64,000 nt of DNA from Symbiodinium natans (GCA_905221605.1 CAJNDS010000713.1:397001-461000), one strand, 5' to 3'; counted from the first letter of the stretch, positions 50,540 through 59,634 are shown. Notes: generated from the sequence alone by a model not told the origin. Numbers and translations are program-made.

Positions 50540-50885
50540 CCCTAAACCCTAAACCCTAACCCCTAAACCCTAAGCCCTAAGCCCTCAACCCTAAACCCTA
50601 AACCCTAAACCCTGAACCCTAAGCCCTACACCCTAAACCCTAAGCCCTAAGCCCTACACCCTAAACCCTAAGCCCTAAGCCCTAAGCCCTAAGCCCTAAG
50701 CCCTAAGCCCTAAGCCCTAAGCCCTAAGCCCTAAGCCCTAAGCCCTAAGCCCTAAGCCCTAAGCCCTACGCCCTAAGCCCTAAGCCCTAAGCCCTAAGCC
50801 CTAAGCCCTAAGCCCTAAGCCCTAAGCCCTAAGCCCTAAGCCCTAAACCCTAAACCCTAAACCCAAACCCCAAACCCTAAACCCT
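50540..50885 (+). repeat. CCCTAAG-dominated array
   Basis: CCCTAAA at both edges with about 28 CCCTAAG units between 50640 and 50848; the array fills the intron between two coiled-coil exons. Confidence 0.93.
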
Positions 50886-50895
50886 GTTTCGGGAG

Positions 50896-50970
50896 ATCCG
50901 CTTATCAGAGGCTCTACTTGCTAAAAAGATGGGAGCGCCGATGAAGATCAAACCCCCTTCATCTGGCTGA
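50896..50970 (+). CDS. Coiled-coil gene, terminal exon
   Basis: IRLSEALLAKKMGAPMKIKP then PSSG and TGA, phase 0 from 50513. Confidence 0.52.
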   Translation: MRLSEALLAKKMGAPMKIKPPSSG

Positions 50971-51128
50971 AACGATCTCTGAACGACATGGGGCTTGATC
51001 GGTCCCTTTTTGGGTCACTATGATTCCTGCTAAATCCTCAACCCTAAGCCCTCAACACTGGACCCTAAACCCTGAACCCTAAACCCTAAGCCCTTAAACC
51101 CCTAAACCCTAAGCCCTTAAACCCGCAG

Positions 51129-51208
51129 GGCAGCCAGCCAACTGTCGTGTTCCTGGGCGAGCTGCAGTCGAGAGCCCAGGGGTGTGCTGCACGGATATCT
51201 TCGCCCTT
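51129..51208 (+). CDS. Exon, end approximate
   Basis: Acceptor TTAAACCCGCAG; GSQPTVVFLGELQSRAQGCA then ARISSP. It could start the channel-like block. Confidence 0.45.
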
Positions 51209-51342
51209 GAACCCTAAACCCTAAACCCTAAACCATAAACCCCAAACCCTAAACCCTAAACCCGAAACCCTGAACGAAACCCTGAAACCTAAACCCGAAG
51301 CCCTAAACCTTAAAGCTGGAAACTTAATTAAACCACACCCAG

Positions 51343-51394
51343 GCCAGCGGACTGGCACGAAATCTGCCACATGGAAAGGGCACGGGCCCTGAGG
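51343..51394 (+). CDS. Short exon
   Basis: ASGLARNLPHGKGTGPE plus one base; donor GTTTATGG. Confidence 0.42.
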
Positions 51395-51414
51395 GTTTAT
51401 GGTTTAGGGTCTAG

Positions 51415-51900
51415 GGCAACATATGTTCTTGTTTTCGTAGCAACCGACTTGTTATTGTCGAATGCATGCTTATTGTCTACAGTAGCATCGCAAACCGTTT
51501 TCATTGTTACCCTCATCAATGCTCATTAATGGTGCGTATTGTTGGACATTCTCGTAAGGATGCTGTTCAGAGTCGTTACGGTTATCGTTGTCATCAACAC
51601 GAGCATCAACATCGATATTGTTACCACTTGTATTACGACTAGTGTCATCAGAATCATTCTCGCTTCTTGTATCATTATCCTGATGTTGACAGTGATTGCG
51701 CCCATGATCATGTTTTTGATTGTGTCAGGGCAGCTTCTAAATTCGGATATAGTTCTGATCATTGCTGCCACACCAACTTATTATTGCTACTCTCCTCGTT
51801 TTTTGCCCAGTATTCTCTTACTTGCCATTCTTCTCGCTCTTCTGGCTACTATCATTCTTTTTGGTGATCTATTAGTCAACCTCAACCCGAAGTCATAACC
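51415..51900. other. Cryptic trinucleotide (ATC/GTT-like) low-complexity region
   Basis: Dense in GTTATC, CATCAAC and ATTGTC words. It opens a 119-codon hydrophobic frame on plus (51539-51898) and an 81-codon Ile/Met-rich frame on minus; both look like repeat by-products. Confidence 0.55.
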
Positions 51901-52044
51901 CGTAGAACCCCCTGAACCGCGGCGACAGCACCATAGGTCGGAATGATTGTTTTTTTGGTCCCTACAATACCCCCCAAACCCAAAACCTTTAAACCCCAAA
52001 ACCCTGTTCTGATTATTGCGGCCCCATTTGTAGGCGCTGCTCAG

Positions 52045-52101
52045 GTTTACTTCGTTGCGGGATCGGCCCTACGCCGGCTTCCAAGATCGGCAGCCGAGTA
52101 G
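52045..52101 (+). CDS. Exon resembling an RCK domain strand
   Basis: Acceptor TAGGCGCTGCTCAG; VYFVAGSALRRLPRSAAE then TAG (or a GA donor just before). VxFVxGSAL is the pattern of the Rossmann-type RCK domain of BK/Slo K+ channels. Confidence 0.42.
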   Translation, partial: VYFVAGSALRRLPRSAAE

Positions 52102-52193
52102 ACACCGAGCAGTTTGGGGTTCAGGTTTCGGGTTTAGTGGTTAGGGTTTAGTCTAGGGTTAAGGGTTTAGGGTTTAGAGTTTAGGGTCTTGCG

Positions 52194-52400
52194 ATGCTGG
52201 GCAGCACGGAGAAAGACCAGTGGCTCAGCTTGGTTTTACGGTTCATACCCACGTTTCGAGTAGGATGCCGGTCAGGTGCGGAGGACCTGCTCAAAGCTGG
52301 AATTGAAACATGCGGCGGCATCGTCATCGCGCATCGCTCGGATGGGGAGAGAAGTGGCCGCAGCGAAGCAGCAACGCGTGATGCGACTGTTACATGCTGA
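52194..52400 (+). CDS. ORF or exons, RCK-like
   Basis: Sixty-eight codons from ATG. After an inner acceptor GGATGCCGGTCAG (52276) reads AEDLLKAGIETCGGIVIAHR then SDGERSGRSEAATRDATVTC, similar in layout to DLxxAGxxxAxxVVI of RCK domains, which gate K+ channels in response to Ca2+ or other ligands. Taken with 52045 it suggests a calcium-activated K+ channel fragment. Confidence 0.4.
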   Translation: MLGSTEKDQWLSLVLRFIPTFRVGCRSGAEDLLKAGIETCGGIVIAHRSDGERSGRSEAATRDATVTC

Positions 52401-52515
52401 CGCCATCTCTGCAGCTGTAAAATCCTGAGCCGCAGCTATTTCCTCTAAACCCTAAACCCTAGACCCCACATGAAAAGCTTCTGCAGTTTTGCTGCCGTTT
52501 TCGGCAGCGCTTCAG

Positions 52516-52577
52516 GCGAGGAGCCATTCCGGGCCCATCAACAAGGCGCGTCCTCGAGATCACGCGTCCGTTGATGG
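52516..52577 (+). CDS. Internal exon
   Basis: Acceptor CAGCGCTTCAG; RGAIPGPSTRRVLEITRPLM plus one base each side; donor GTTTAT. Confidence 0.45.
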
Positions 52578-52957
52578 GTTTATATTTGTGTGGTTTAGGG
52601 TTCAGTGTTTATGGTTTTAGGGTTTCAGGGTTTCGGGGTGTAGGGTTAGGGTTTAGGCTTGGGGCTTGAGGCTGGTGTGAGGATTTGGGGTTCAGGATTG
52701 CGGTTGGTTAGGTCGACTTGGGCTGGGGTTAGGGGTTGGCTGGGGTTCGGGGGTTCAGGAGCAGTGCTGCAAGCCCAAGACCTTAAACGCTAAACCCCCA
52801 AGGTTTGGCTAAGACCCAGAGTGGGCCCTTATTCCCTTTTTTAGGGTGTAGGTTCCCTTATAGCCCCTCTTCAAACCAAAAAGGGTAACCTGTTTATCCC
52901 TAGGTTACTCCTAGGTCTAGTTAGGGTTTGGGGTGCGAAAGGTGATGAAAACTGCAG

Positions 52958-53050
52958 ATGCGCGAGTGGTGCTTGCAGCTGTGTGGCCCTCAAAGTGCCC
53001 GATCAGGGTTGCCGGCAGTGAGGGAAGATTTCGATGTGAGGGGATGCTGA
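52958..53050 (+). CDS. Internal exon with repeat donor
   Basis: Two bases plus 30 codons ARVVLAAVWPSKCPIRVAGS then EGRFRCEGML; donor GTTTAGGG. Confidence 0.5.
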   Translation: MREWCLQLCGPQSARSGLPAVREDFDVRGC

Positions 53051-53343
53051 GTTTAGGGTTCAGGGTTGAGGGTTTAGGGTTTGGAGTTCGGGCTTCGAAA
53101 ACCCTAAACCTAAACCCCTGAACCCTTAGCACGTAGCTTCGAGTATGTGTTGTCAACCTGAACCCTAACACCTGAACTCCTCAATACCTAGCCCCCTGAA
53201 TCCTTATCCGAGTTCCCCTGAACCTAAGTTGACAACCCCGAGCCCCCGAACCCTAAGCCCTCGATCCTAATCCTTGCAACCGAAGCCCCTAGACGCCCAA
53301 ACCGTAAACCAACAAACCTTAAGCCGTAAACCGAAAAGCTCAG

Positions 53344-53409
53344 ACGTTGGCCTCTCACCTGCTTCCCTTCGAGAAGGTCATCCCCATTGCCCGAAGCTCA
53401 AGGAACTTT
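53344..53409 (+). CDS. Internal exon, strong
   Basis: Twenty-two codons TLASHLLPFEKVIPIARSSR then NF, with consensus donor GTAAGC. Confidence 0.55.
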
Positions 53410-53493
53410 GTAAGCTTTTCCTTTAATGGGGCTTTAAAGCTTTCTGGGTCTTGTTTTTGAGGGCTTTGGTTTTGTGGGCTTGTTTAGGTTCGT

Positions 53494-53838
53494 TTGGCAT
53501 ACCCACGTAGCTGCAGCCAGAGCGCAAGCAACAGCTCCGTTGCGTTTGCACATGCCAACGCAAAGTATCCTGCAAGACTTTATTTGCTATGCTGCGCATC
53601 GCTGAATGCGGATCCCAGGCGTCTGTTGCAAAAACCCACAAGCAGTTGTATCGCTGCTTGGGGCACCTTTGTATGTGCTGTGCGGAGTTCTGATTTTCTG
53701 AACCTCAACCGGATGGCAGCTTGTTGCCCCTTGCCGAGATCACCGACCATGGATATCCCGGTAGCTGCTTTGCACTCAGAGCTTTGTGCAGGCAACGAGC
53801 TTTGGTTGTTTGGAGTGATGCGCTGTGATCTGATCTAA
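53494..53838 (+). CDS. Long exon or intronless ORF
   Basis: 114 codons; SVAFAHANAKYPARLYLLCC early, DFLNLNRMAACCPLPRSPTM and DIPVAALHSELCAGNELWLF later, TAA end. Unique sequence without repeats. Confidence 0.4.
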   Translation: MAYPRSCSQSASNSSVAFAHANAKYPARLYLLCCASLNADPRRLLQKPTSSCIAAWGTFVCAVRSSDFLNLNRMAACCPLPRSPTMDIPVAALHSELCAGNELWLFGVMRCDLI

Positions 53839-53870
53839 GATTCTAGGATTTAGGGAGCTTCTCCAGGTAC

Positions 53871-54080
53871 ATGTTGGTTCTTGTGGCAGCAGCGGTAGCG
53901 GAATCTTTGGGACGCTTCCAGCAGAACGAAACGCCGTTGCAAGTATGTTGGATAATTGCAGGATGGGAAAGGTCCAGACAGAGTTGTCTTAAAGAATGCC
54001 CGTACGCATGTGGCACATATGTGTATGAATATGATTGCACAGTGCATCTTTCTAAATGGGAATGCATAGACCCCAGATGA
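53871..54080 (+). CDS. Small Cys-rich ORF with signal-like start
   Basis: Sixty-nine codons: MLVLVAAAVAESLG, then six Cys, including CLKECPYAC and CTVHLSKWEC, and TGA. Could be a short secreted protein. A 200-codon minus-strand frame overlaps but contains repeat-derived residues. Confidence 0.38.
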   Translation: MLVLVAAAVAESLGRFQQNETPLQVCWIIAGWERSRQSCLKECPYACGTYVYEYDCTVHLSKWECIDPR

Positions 54081-54354
54081 TTCTTACGGGGCCCTTCCTC
54101 CACTTGGTTGGGTCGCCCGATGCTCCTTAGCATTATCCGAAGGCCGCCAAAAACCCCGTACGGTTCCACAGGTATCGCTCTGTCTTGAACCTCCCTAATT
54201 AAACCCAAAACCCTAAACCCTAAACCGTAGTCAGCAGTGTAGCTCGGACGAAGGTGAGCTTCTACCGCCGGAGAGGGTTTTCGTCGAGGCCGGATGCATG
54301 ACATGCCGCTTGAATCCCTTATTTTGGGGCTACTTAGGTATATAGGGACTATGT

Positions 54355-54385
54355 CAGGTATATATATATATATATATAGATATAT
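54355..54385. repeat. (TA)n microsatellite
   Basis: About 15 TA steps with one interruption. Confidence 0.9.
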
Positions 54386-54540
54386 AGGGGTTAGAAACCT
54401 GGACACATTTAGGTCCACGTCGGGTTTCGCCTCCTGAGAGCGCACCCCAGAACCCTAAACCCTAAACCCTAAACCCCAAACCCTAAATCCTAAACCCTAA
54501 ACTCTAAACCCTGAACCCTAAACCGCAAGATCCTGTTCAG

Positions 54541-54590
54541 GAGGAACCCTTGCTCAGTACTGCCTTGGTCGGCCGGCATCTCAGAAGTGG
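54541..54590 (+). CDS. Internal exon
   Basis: Acceptor AAGATCCTGTTCAG; EEPLLSTALVGRHLRS plus two bases; donor GTTTTAGGG. Confidence 0.5.
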
Positions 54591-54692
54591 GTTTTAGGGT
54601 TTAGGGCTTGGGGTACTTAGGAGTTTGGGGTTTCAAACCCCAAACCCCCCGAAATTCGTGGCATGGAGCCGGCTCAAACCCTAAACCCTAGT

Positions 54693-54755
54693 ATGTCCGA
54701 GGTGTCTCAAAGCGTGAGCAGTCGTTTTGAGATGTCTCGTGTGTGCTGCATTCGG
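54693..54755 (+). CDS. Possible first exon
   Basis: ATG then SEVSQSVSSRFEMSRVCCIR, donor GTTCGT; or an exon starting after CCGAG. Confidence 0.38.
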
Positions 54756-54809
54756 GTTCGTGGGGCATTTTGAGGAGCCGAGCCCACAAGAAACACACTG
54801 GCACCCGAG

Positions 54810-54857
54810 TTCGGACCTGCGAGCTGTAGCCCATGTGGGGGGATCTGCGCAGATGAT
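54810..54857 (+). CDS. Internal exon
   Basis: One base plus SDLRAVAHVGGSAQM plus two bases; consensus donor GTGAGC. Confidence 0.46.
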
Positions 54858-54894
54858 GTGAGCTACCAGAGACGGGGCCCCTGGGCCTTAAACC

Positions 54895-55098
54895 CTAAAC
54901 CCTAAACCCTAAACCCTAAACCCTAAACCCTAAACCCTAAACCCTAAACCCTAAACCCTAAACCCTAAACCCTAAACCCTAAATCGTAAACCCTAAACCC
55001 TAAACCGTAAACCCTAAACCCTAAACCCTAAACCCTAAACCCTAAACCCTAAACCCTAATCCCTAAACCCTAACCCTAAACCCTAAACCCTAAACCCT
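54895..55098 (+). repeat. CCCTAAA array
   Basis: About 29 units with a few CGTAAAC variants; sits just before the acceptor region of the exon at 55140. Confidence 0.93.
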
Positions 55099-55139
55099 AG
55101 TACCCTTGCGCACTTGTTCATCCCTTTCCACTGGTTCAG

Positions 55140-55204
55140 GACCACCGCCAGAGCTCCCTCAGGCGCTCACGGCCTTCATGAAGGGCGCCAAGGACGACCG
55201 CGGC
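55140..55204 (+). CDS. Internal exon flanked by C- and G-strand arrays
   Basis: Acceptor CCCTTTCCACTGGTTCAG; two bases plus PPPELPQALTAFMKGAKDDR then G; donor GTAGGGTTTAGGG. The clearest example of the window-wide layout. Confidence 0.6.
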
Positions 55205-55205
55205 G

Positions 55206-55320
55206 TAGGGTTTAGGGTTTAGGGTTTAGGGTTTAGGGTTTAGGGTTTAGGGTTTAGGGTTTAGGGTTTAGGGTTTAGGGTTTAGGGTTTAGGGTTTAGG
55301 GTTTAGGGTTTAGGGTTTGG
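55206..55320 (-). repeat. TTTAGGG array starting at a donor
   Basis: About 16 near-perfect G-strand units beginning one base after the exon edge. Confidence 0.95.
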
Positions 55321-55479
55321 GGTTCAGGAGGTTTCGAGGGCTTGGGGCAACCCTATGCCCTAAGCCCTAAACCCTAAACCCCATGTCCGGGAGCAAGTTT
55401 AGGGGGTTCGGGGCCGAGTTAGCCTGGATCTCAAGCCCGAAGCGCCTCTCCCGCGCACAGAAGTTTTTCGTTCTTACAG

Positions 55480-55509
55480 GCAGATGCACCAGAGCAGAAG
55501 TTCTCATAG
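55480..55509 (+). CDS. Possible short terminal exon
   Basis: Near-ideal acceptor TTTTTCGTTCTTACAG; ADAPEQKFS and TAG. Confidence 0.35.
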   Translation, partial: ADAPEQKFS

Positions 55510-55766
55510 TCATATGCAAGAAGAGTATACCCTGAATCAGTGAAGGGGGAGGGGGGGATTTGATATTTGGGGGGCCAAGTACTTCCATGCTCAACTCAGC
55601 CGGAAAGGCCCTGGCTCGCTCCATGGGATTGGATGGCAGACCGCCGCCGCCAGCTCAGAAGAACCATACTTTAGGGTTAAAAGGTTACTGAGGGGTGTAA
55701 TGTTTGGGGTTTTGGGTTTAGGGTTTTTTGGGTTTGAGGTTTAGGGTTTAGGGTTGTTTGGGGTTT

Positions 55767-55928
55767 ATGCGTGACCTGCCTCTTCGCTCGTTCCAAATTC
55801 GCCCGGCCTGGCGCCTCGATGGAGTCTCTCCGAGGCCCGTGATCGATGTTGAGAGCCTCGATGGAGGCATTTCCACCGAGAAGTACGAGGACTATTCGCA
55901 GAGTCCAAAAGAACAGGCTGAGCCCTAA
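55767..55928 (+). CDS. Small ORF or exon
   Basis: ATG then RDLPLRSFQIRPAWRLDGVS, PRPVIDVESLDGGISTEKYE, DYSQSPKEQAEP and TAA (53 codons). Composition is convincing; whether the ATG is a real start is unknown. Confidence 0.45.
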   Translation: MRDLPLRSFQIRPAWRLDGVSPRPVIDVESLDGGISTEKYEDYSQSPKEQAEP

Positions 55929-55956
55929 GGTTTTTTTCATTAGGGTTCCGGGTGCA

Positions 55957-56064
55957 GCACCTGCCAGAGTTTGAAAAACTTTTCGGAGCACGTGCGAAGT
56001 GTTGGACAGCTTTTGATTGGCTGTGCGGGCCCAGCCGATTCCAGCGTATTTTGCAAAGACATTG
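55957..56064 (+). CDS. Internal exon before the large simple repeat
   Basis: Thirty-six codons [20 protein letters not shown] then [16 protein letters not shown], donor GTCACC, phase 0-0. Confidence 0.53.
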
Positions 56065-56070
56065 GGTCAC

Positions 56071-56445
56071 CCGCGCACACGCGCACGCACACGCGCGCAC
56101 GCACACGCGCGCACGCACACGCGCGCACGCACGCGCGCACGCACGCACACACGCACACACGCACACACGCGCACACGCACACACGCACACACGCACACAC
56201 GCACACGCACACACGCATGCACGCATGCACGCATGCAAAAACACACGCATGCACGCATGCACGCATGCACGCGTGCACGCATGCACGCGCATGCACGCGC
56301 ATGCACACACACACACATGCACACACGCATGCACACACGCATGCACACACGCATGCACACACGCATGCACACACGCATGCACACACGCATGCACACACGC
56401 ATGCACACACGCATGCACATATGCACACACGCACGCATGCACGCA
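56071..56445. repeat. CA/CG-rich and ACACACGCATGC minisatellite
   Basis: (GCGCACGCACAC) words, then GCATGCAC units, then eight or so copies of a 12-bp ACACACGCATGC unit (56330-56420). Open in all frames by chance of unit length. Confidence 0.93.
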
Positions 56446-56454
56446 ACGCGTGCG

Positions 56455-56850
56455 CTCAAGAAGAGGAAGAAGAAGGAGGAGGAAGAAGGAAGAAGGAAGA
56501 AGGAAGAAGGAAGAAGGAAGAAGGAACAAGGAAGAAGGAAGAAGGAAGAAGGAAGAAGGAAGAAGGAAGAAGGAAGAAGGAAGAAGGAAGAAAGAAGAAG
56601 GAAGAAGGAAGAAGGAACAAGGAAGAAGGAAGAAGGAAGAAGGAAGAAGGGAGAAGGGAGAAGGGAGAAGGGAGAAGGGAGAAGGAAGAAGGAAGAAGGA
56701 AGAAGGAAGAAGGAAGAAGGAAGAAGGAAGAAGGAAGAAGGAAGAAGGAAGAAGGAAGAAGGAAGAAGGAAGAAGGAAGAAGGAAGAAGGAAGAAGGAAG
56801 AAGGAAGAAGGAAGAAGGAAGAAGGAAGAAGGAAGAAGGAAGAAGGCAGA
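56455..56850. repeat. GGAAGAA heptamer array
   Basis: About 55 units of a purine 7-mer with GGGAGAA, GGAACAA and GGCAGAA variants. The 300-residue HAHT/RRKKEEG frames across it are not proteins. Confidence 0.95.
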
Positions 56851-57205
56851 ATAATGAGAAGAAGAAGCAGCAGTAGATTAATTAGAATAAGGAGAAGCAA
56901 GAAGAATAAGAATAAATACGAAGAAGAATAATACGAAGAAGCAGAAGACGGAACAAGAAGGAAGAAGAAAGAATAATCATACGACGAAGGACTACCAACA
57001 AGAAGAAGGAATTGTAATAAGAAGAAGGAAGAAGAAGAATCGGGAAGAAGGAATACTGGAACAATAACAATGAAGAGGAAGGAAGAAGATTGAATACGAA
57101 GAAGAAGGAAGAGTAAGCAAGAAAAATGACGCAGAAGAAGAAGAACGAAGGAAGAAGCAGAAGGAAGAAGCCTATATAAGAAGAAGAAGAAGGAATCAGT
57201 GAGAG
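56851..57205. repeat. Diverged GAA-rich tail
   Basis: GAAGAA words broken by ATTAG, AATAC and CAAC insertions; gradually loses periodicity. Confidence 0.8.
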
Positions 57206-57301
57206 GTGGTCCGGTAGTCCGATTTTTGGTGAGGGGGGGTGGGTGTGAGGGGGGGCAGTTTGTTTGCTGCCAATCTCACATCGCAAACGCGCACGGTGCA
57301 G

Positions 57302-57364
57302 GGCCATCTTGAGGAGGAGTTCGGGTCGACCTTGGCCCTTATGGAACATGTCCCTGGAACAGCT
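57302..57364 (+). CDS. Internal exon with GC donor
   Basis: Twenty-one codons GHLEEEFGSTLALMEHVPGT then A, followed by GCCCTAAACC. Phase 0 agrees with 56064, so the giant repeat would be one intron of about 1.2 kb. Confidence 0.5.
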
Positions 57365-57618
57365 GCCCTAAACCAGAAACCCTGAACCCTAAACCCTAAA
57401 CCCTAAACATTAAACCCTAAACCCTAAACCCTAATGGTCAGGGGCTTCTTTTTCAAAAATGAAGAGAAGAGCGGATAGAGGAGCTTGTATGTCGTCGTGT
57501 CTTAGGATTTAGGGTTTAGGGTTTCTGGTTGCTGTCACATCAGAGAAAAACGAGCTGGGCTTCATGCGTCAGCAGCGAGGAAGCCATGCACCCCCATGTG
57601 TCGACTTGCTGATTGCAG

Positions 57619-57716
57619 GACATGGAAGTCCATGACATAAAGTACCATCCCAGATATCTGCGCGGCCAGGCTTCTGCGGCATGCAATCAAAGGGGAGTGG
57701 AGGGTTGGGCAGACAC
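57619..57716 (+). CDS. Internal exon
   Basis: Acceptor GACTTGCTGATTGCAG; DMEVHDIKYHPRYLRGQASA then ACNQRGVEGWAD; donor GTGATG or earlier. Confidence 0.45.
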
Positions 57717-57725
57717 GTGATGCAG

Positions 57726-57938
57726 GTGTTCTACGAGTCGACGGTTACTTCAATGGTAGCCAGTTCGATGCACCTTGGCGTGCAGAAGCCGCTCTCTGGC
57801 AACCGACAAAGCCCTAAACCCAGAATCCCAGAACCTGACTCAACCTCGCTGTTTGCTCGACTCAGCTGCCTCTGCGGGTTCCAGGTCCTATTGGCAGCGA
57901 TCTACATCGAGGAAGATATCCTACCCCTTAATCCCTAA
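57726..57938 (+). CDS. Open exon pair with hydrophobic end
   Basis: VFYESTVTSMVASSMHLGVQ then, after repeat-like text, FARLSCLCGFQVLLAAIYIE. Conflicts in spacing with 57619-57716, so one of the two edges is wrong. Confidence 0.36.
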   Translation: MFYESTVTSMVASSMHLGVQKPLSGNRQSPKPRIPEPDSTSLFARLSCLCGFQVLLAAIYIEEDILPLNP

Positions 57939-57989
57939 TCCCTAAACCCTAAACCCGAATTAAACCCTAAACCCAATTCGTGGCCTAAG

Positions 57990-58074
57990 GTACAACCCGA
58001 ACTTGATCAACATGGTGGATGCGCTGATCGAGGCCACTGCATCCCGAGCAGCAATCCAACCATACCTCTCTTAA
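57990..58074 (+). CDS. Exon, terminal or running on
   Basis: One base plus YNPNLINMVDALIEATASRA then AIQPYLS and TAA. The next exon starts only 7 bp later in another frame, so an alternative edge exists. Confidence 0.46.
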
Positions 58075-58081
58075 AGCCCAG

Positions 58082-58123
58082 GCCCCCATGATGATCATCG
58101 ACGTGCCGAAAGCTCTGCCCCTG
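58082..58123 (+). CDS. Short exon
   Basis: APMMIIDVPKALPL, donor GTATCT, phase 0 into 58277. Confidence 0.45.
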
Positions 58124-58143
58124 GTATCTGTGGGCCAGACAAG

Positions 58144-58170
58144 AAGAGAGAGAGAGAGAGAGAGAGACAG
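58144..58170. repeat. (AG)n microsatellite within an intron
   Basis: GAGAGA run in the 153-bp intron between 58123 and 58277. Confidence 0.9.
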
Positions 58171-58276
58171 AGAAAGAATACCGGCGATAGCAGGGAATCT
58201 GGGGTGTCATTGCGCTAAATTCTCCCTGCTAAGAGCTGGTAAGTCGGTGGGCCCGCTCCATGCATGCCGATGCAAG

Positions 58277-58333
58277 GTGTTTTACCAAGCCCGGTTCCAG
58301 GACTTTGCGGTCTGGCTCTTCAGGCAGTGCTAG
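58277..58333 (+). CDS. Terminal exon
   Basis: VFYQARFQDFAVWLFRQC and TAG; G-strand array starts at once. Confidence 0.5.
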   Translation: MFYQARFQDFAVWLFRQC

Positions 58334-58465
58334 GGTTTAGGGTTTAGGGTTTAGGGTTTAGGGTTTAGGGTTTAGGGTTTAGGGTTTAGGGTTTAGGGTT
58401 TAGGGTTTAGGGTTTAGGGTTGAGGGTTTAGGGTTTAGGGTTTAGGGTTTAGGGTTTAGGGTTTC
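58334..58465 (-). repeat. TTTAGGG array
   Basis: About 18 units, nearly perfect. Confidence 0.95.
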
Positions 58466-58475
58466 GTGTCAGACC

Positions 58476-58619
58476 ATGCAGCTCCAGATCTTTGACTGGG
58501 TTGTGCTTCGTGCTTTGGGAAAATTTCCAGCTTTCCTTCTTTCCTTAGAAGGCCACCCTATTCATGAAGCAAACGCTTCAAAGGCAACCCAGTTGAGGGC
58601 TTGCTGCATATTAAGCACA
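58476..58619 (+). CDS. ORF or exon
   Basis: ATG then QLQIFDWVVLRALGKFPAFL, LSLEGHPIHEANASKATQLR and ACCILS, running into C-strand repeat. A strong inner acceptor TTCCTTCTTTCCTTAG could start the exon at 58548 instead. Confidence 0.45.
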
Positions 58620-58698
58620 ACCCTAAACCCTAAACCCTAAACCCTAAGACCCTAAACCCTAAACCCTTGCATGTGCATCCGACGGTTTTTTGCGCCAG

Positions 58699-58777
58699 GG
58701 AGCGTGGCCTCATGCCTCTGGCAATGTATCGCAGTGCTGAGGCATCACAGGCCGGACGGGTTCCAATTCCCCCTAAA
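58699..58777 (+). CDS. Internal exon with repeat donor
   Basis: Acceptor GACGGTTTTTTGCGCCAG; one base plus 26 codons ERGLMPLAMYRSAEASQAGR then VPIPPK; donor GTTTAGGG. Phase 0 into 58888. Confidence 0.55.
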
Positions 58778-58887
58778 GTTTAGGGTTTTAGGGTTTAGGG
58801 TTTGGGGTTTAGGGTTTAGGGACACCCTGCACCCTAAAACCCCATGTTTTCCTAACATGCTATATCACTCGTGACCCTTTGCTGCAG

Positions 58888-58971
58888 TCTGCGCACACCG
58901 GCGACTTCTTGGACCAAGCCACGCCGACACACGACTTCGTGCCAAGCCTACTTTGGGCTGCGGACCAGCAA
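58888..58971 (+). CDS. Internal exon, strong
   Basis: Acceptor ACCCTTTGCTGCAG; 28 codons SAHTGDFLDQATPTHDFVPS then LLWAADQQ; donor GTGGCG. Confidence 0.58.
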
Positions 58972-59070
58972 GTGGCGGGGTTCAGGGTTTAGGGATGTTT
59001 AGGGTTTAGGGTTTAGGTTTCATTGATTTGCCAGGGCTTAGGGTTTCGGAAAAACTCGTGTCATTGAGTG

Positions 59071-59147
59071 AGGTGTACACGACACCCAATGGCTCGAAGA
59101 CGTTGCTGTGCGAAGCCCAGCTGGCTGGCATGAAGCAGGCACTGTAG
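59071..59147 (+). CDS. Terminal exon
   Basis: SEVYTTPNGSKTLLCEAQLA then GMKQAL and TAG. The acceptor edge is uncertain (GTCATTGAG). Confidence 0.48.
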
Positions 59148-59199
59148 GCACTTGCAAGGGCGTAGTAGTTTCCCGCTTGCCCGTGCTTTTTAGGTAAAC

Positions 59200-59310
59200 C
59201 CTAACCCTAAACCCTAAATCCTAAACCCTAAACCCTAAACCCTAAACCCTAAACCCTAAACCCTAAACCCTAAACCCTAAGCCCTAAACCCTAAACCCTA
59301 AACCCTAAAC
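59200..59310 (+). repeat. CCCTAAA array
   Basis: About 15 units after a stop codon, so outside the upstream coding model. Confidence 0.92.
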
Positions 59311-59634
59311 CCTATAACCTATACCCTATTTAAGTAGTTTGGTTCGCATTGTTTGGGGTCCATAGCGTTTAGGGTTATGGGTTTCGTATTGCACTTCTAT
59401 TCCTGCAAAACTACCCGTCCTAATTGTCTCGTTGGCAACCAGGCTTTGCCGACAAGTTTCAACTTAGGGTTTAGGGTTTAGGGTTTAGGGTTTGGGGTTT
59501 GGGGTTTCGGGTTTGGGGTTTCGGGTTTGCGGTTTAGGGTTTAGGGCTTAGGGCAAAACCCGAGGGTGTTCTGCCATTCCCCATTCCCTCAACCCTAGAC
59601 CCTGCAAACAAACCCTAACTCCAAACCCCAACCA

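Noticed and set aside
53843-54445. 200-codon minus-strand ORF
   Set aside because: Includes TA-repeat residues (YIYIYI) and telomeric residues (GLGFRVLGL); the plus strand carries better frames in the same place.
55952-56931. Three overlapping frames of about 300 codons (HAHT... then RRKKEEG...)
   Set aside because: They are translations of the CA/CG minisatellite and the GGAAGAA array in all frames; only the first part (55957-56064) is coding-like.
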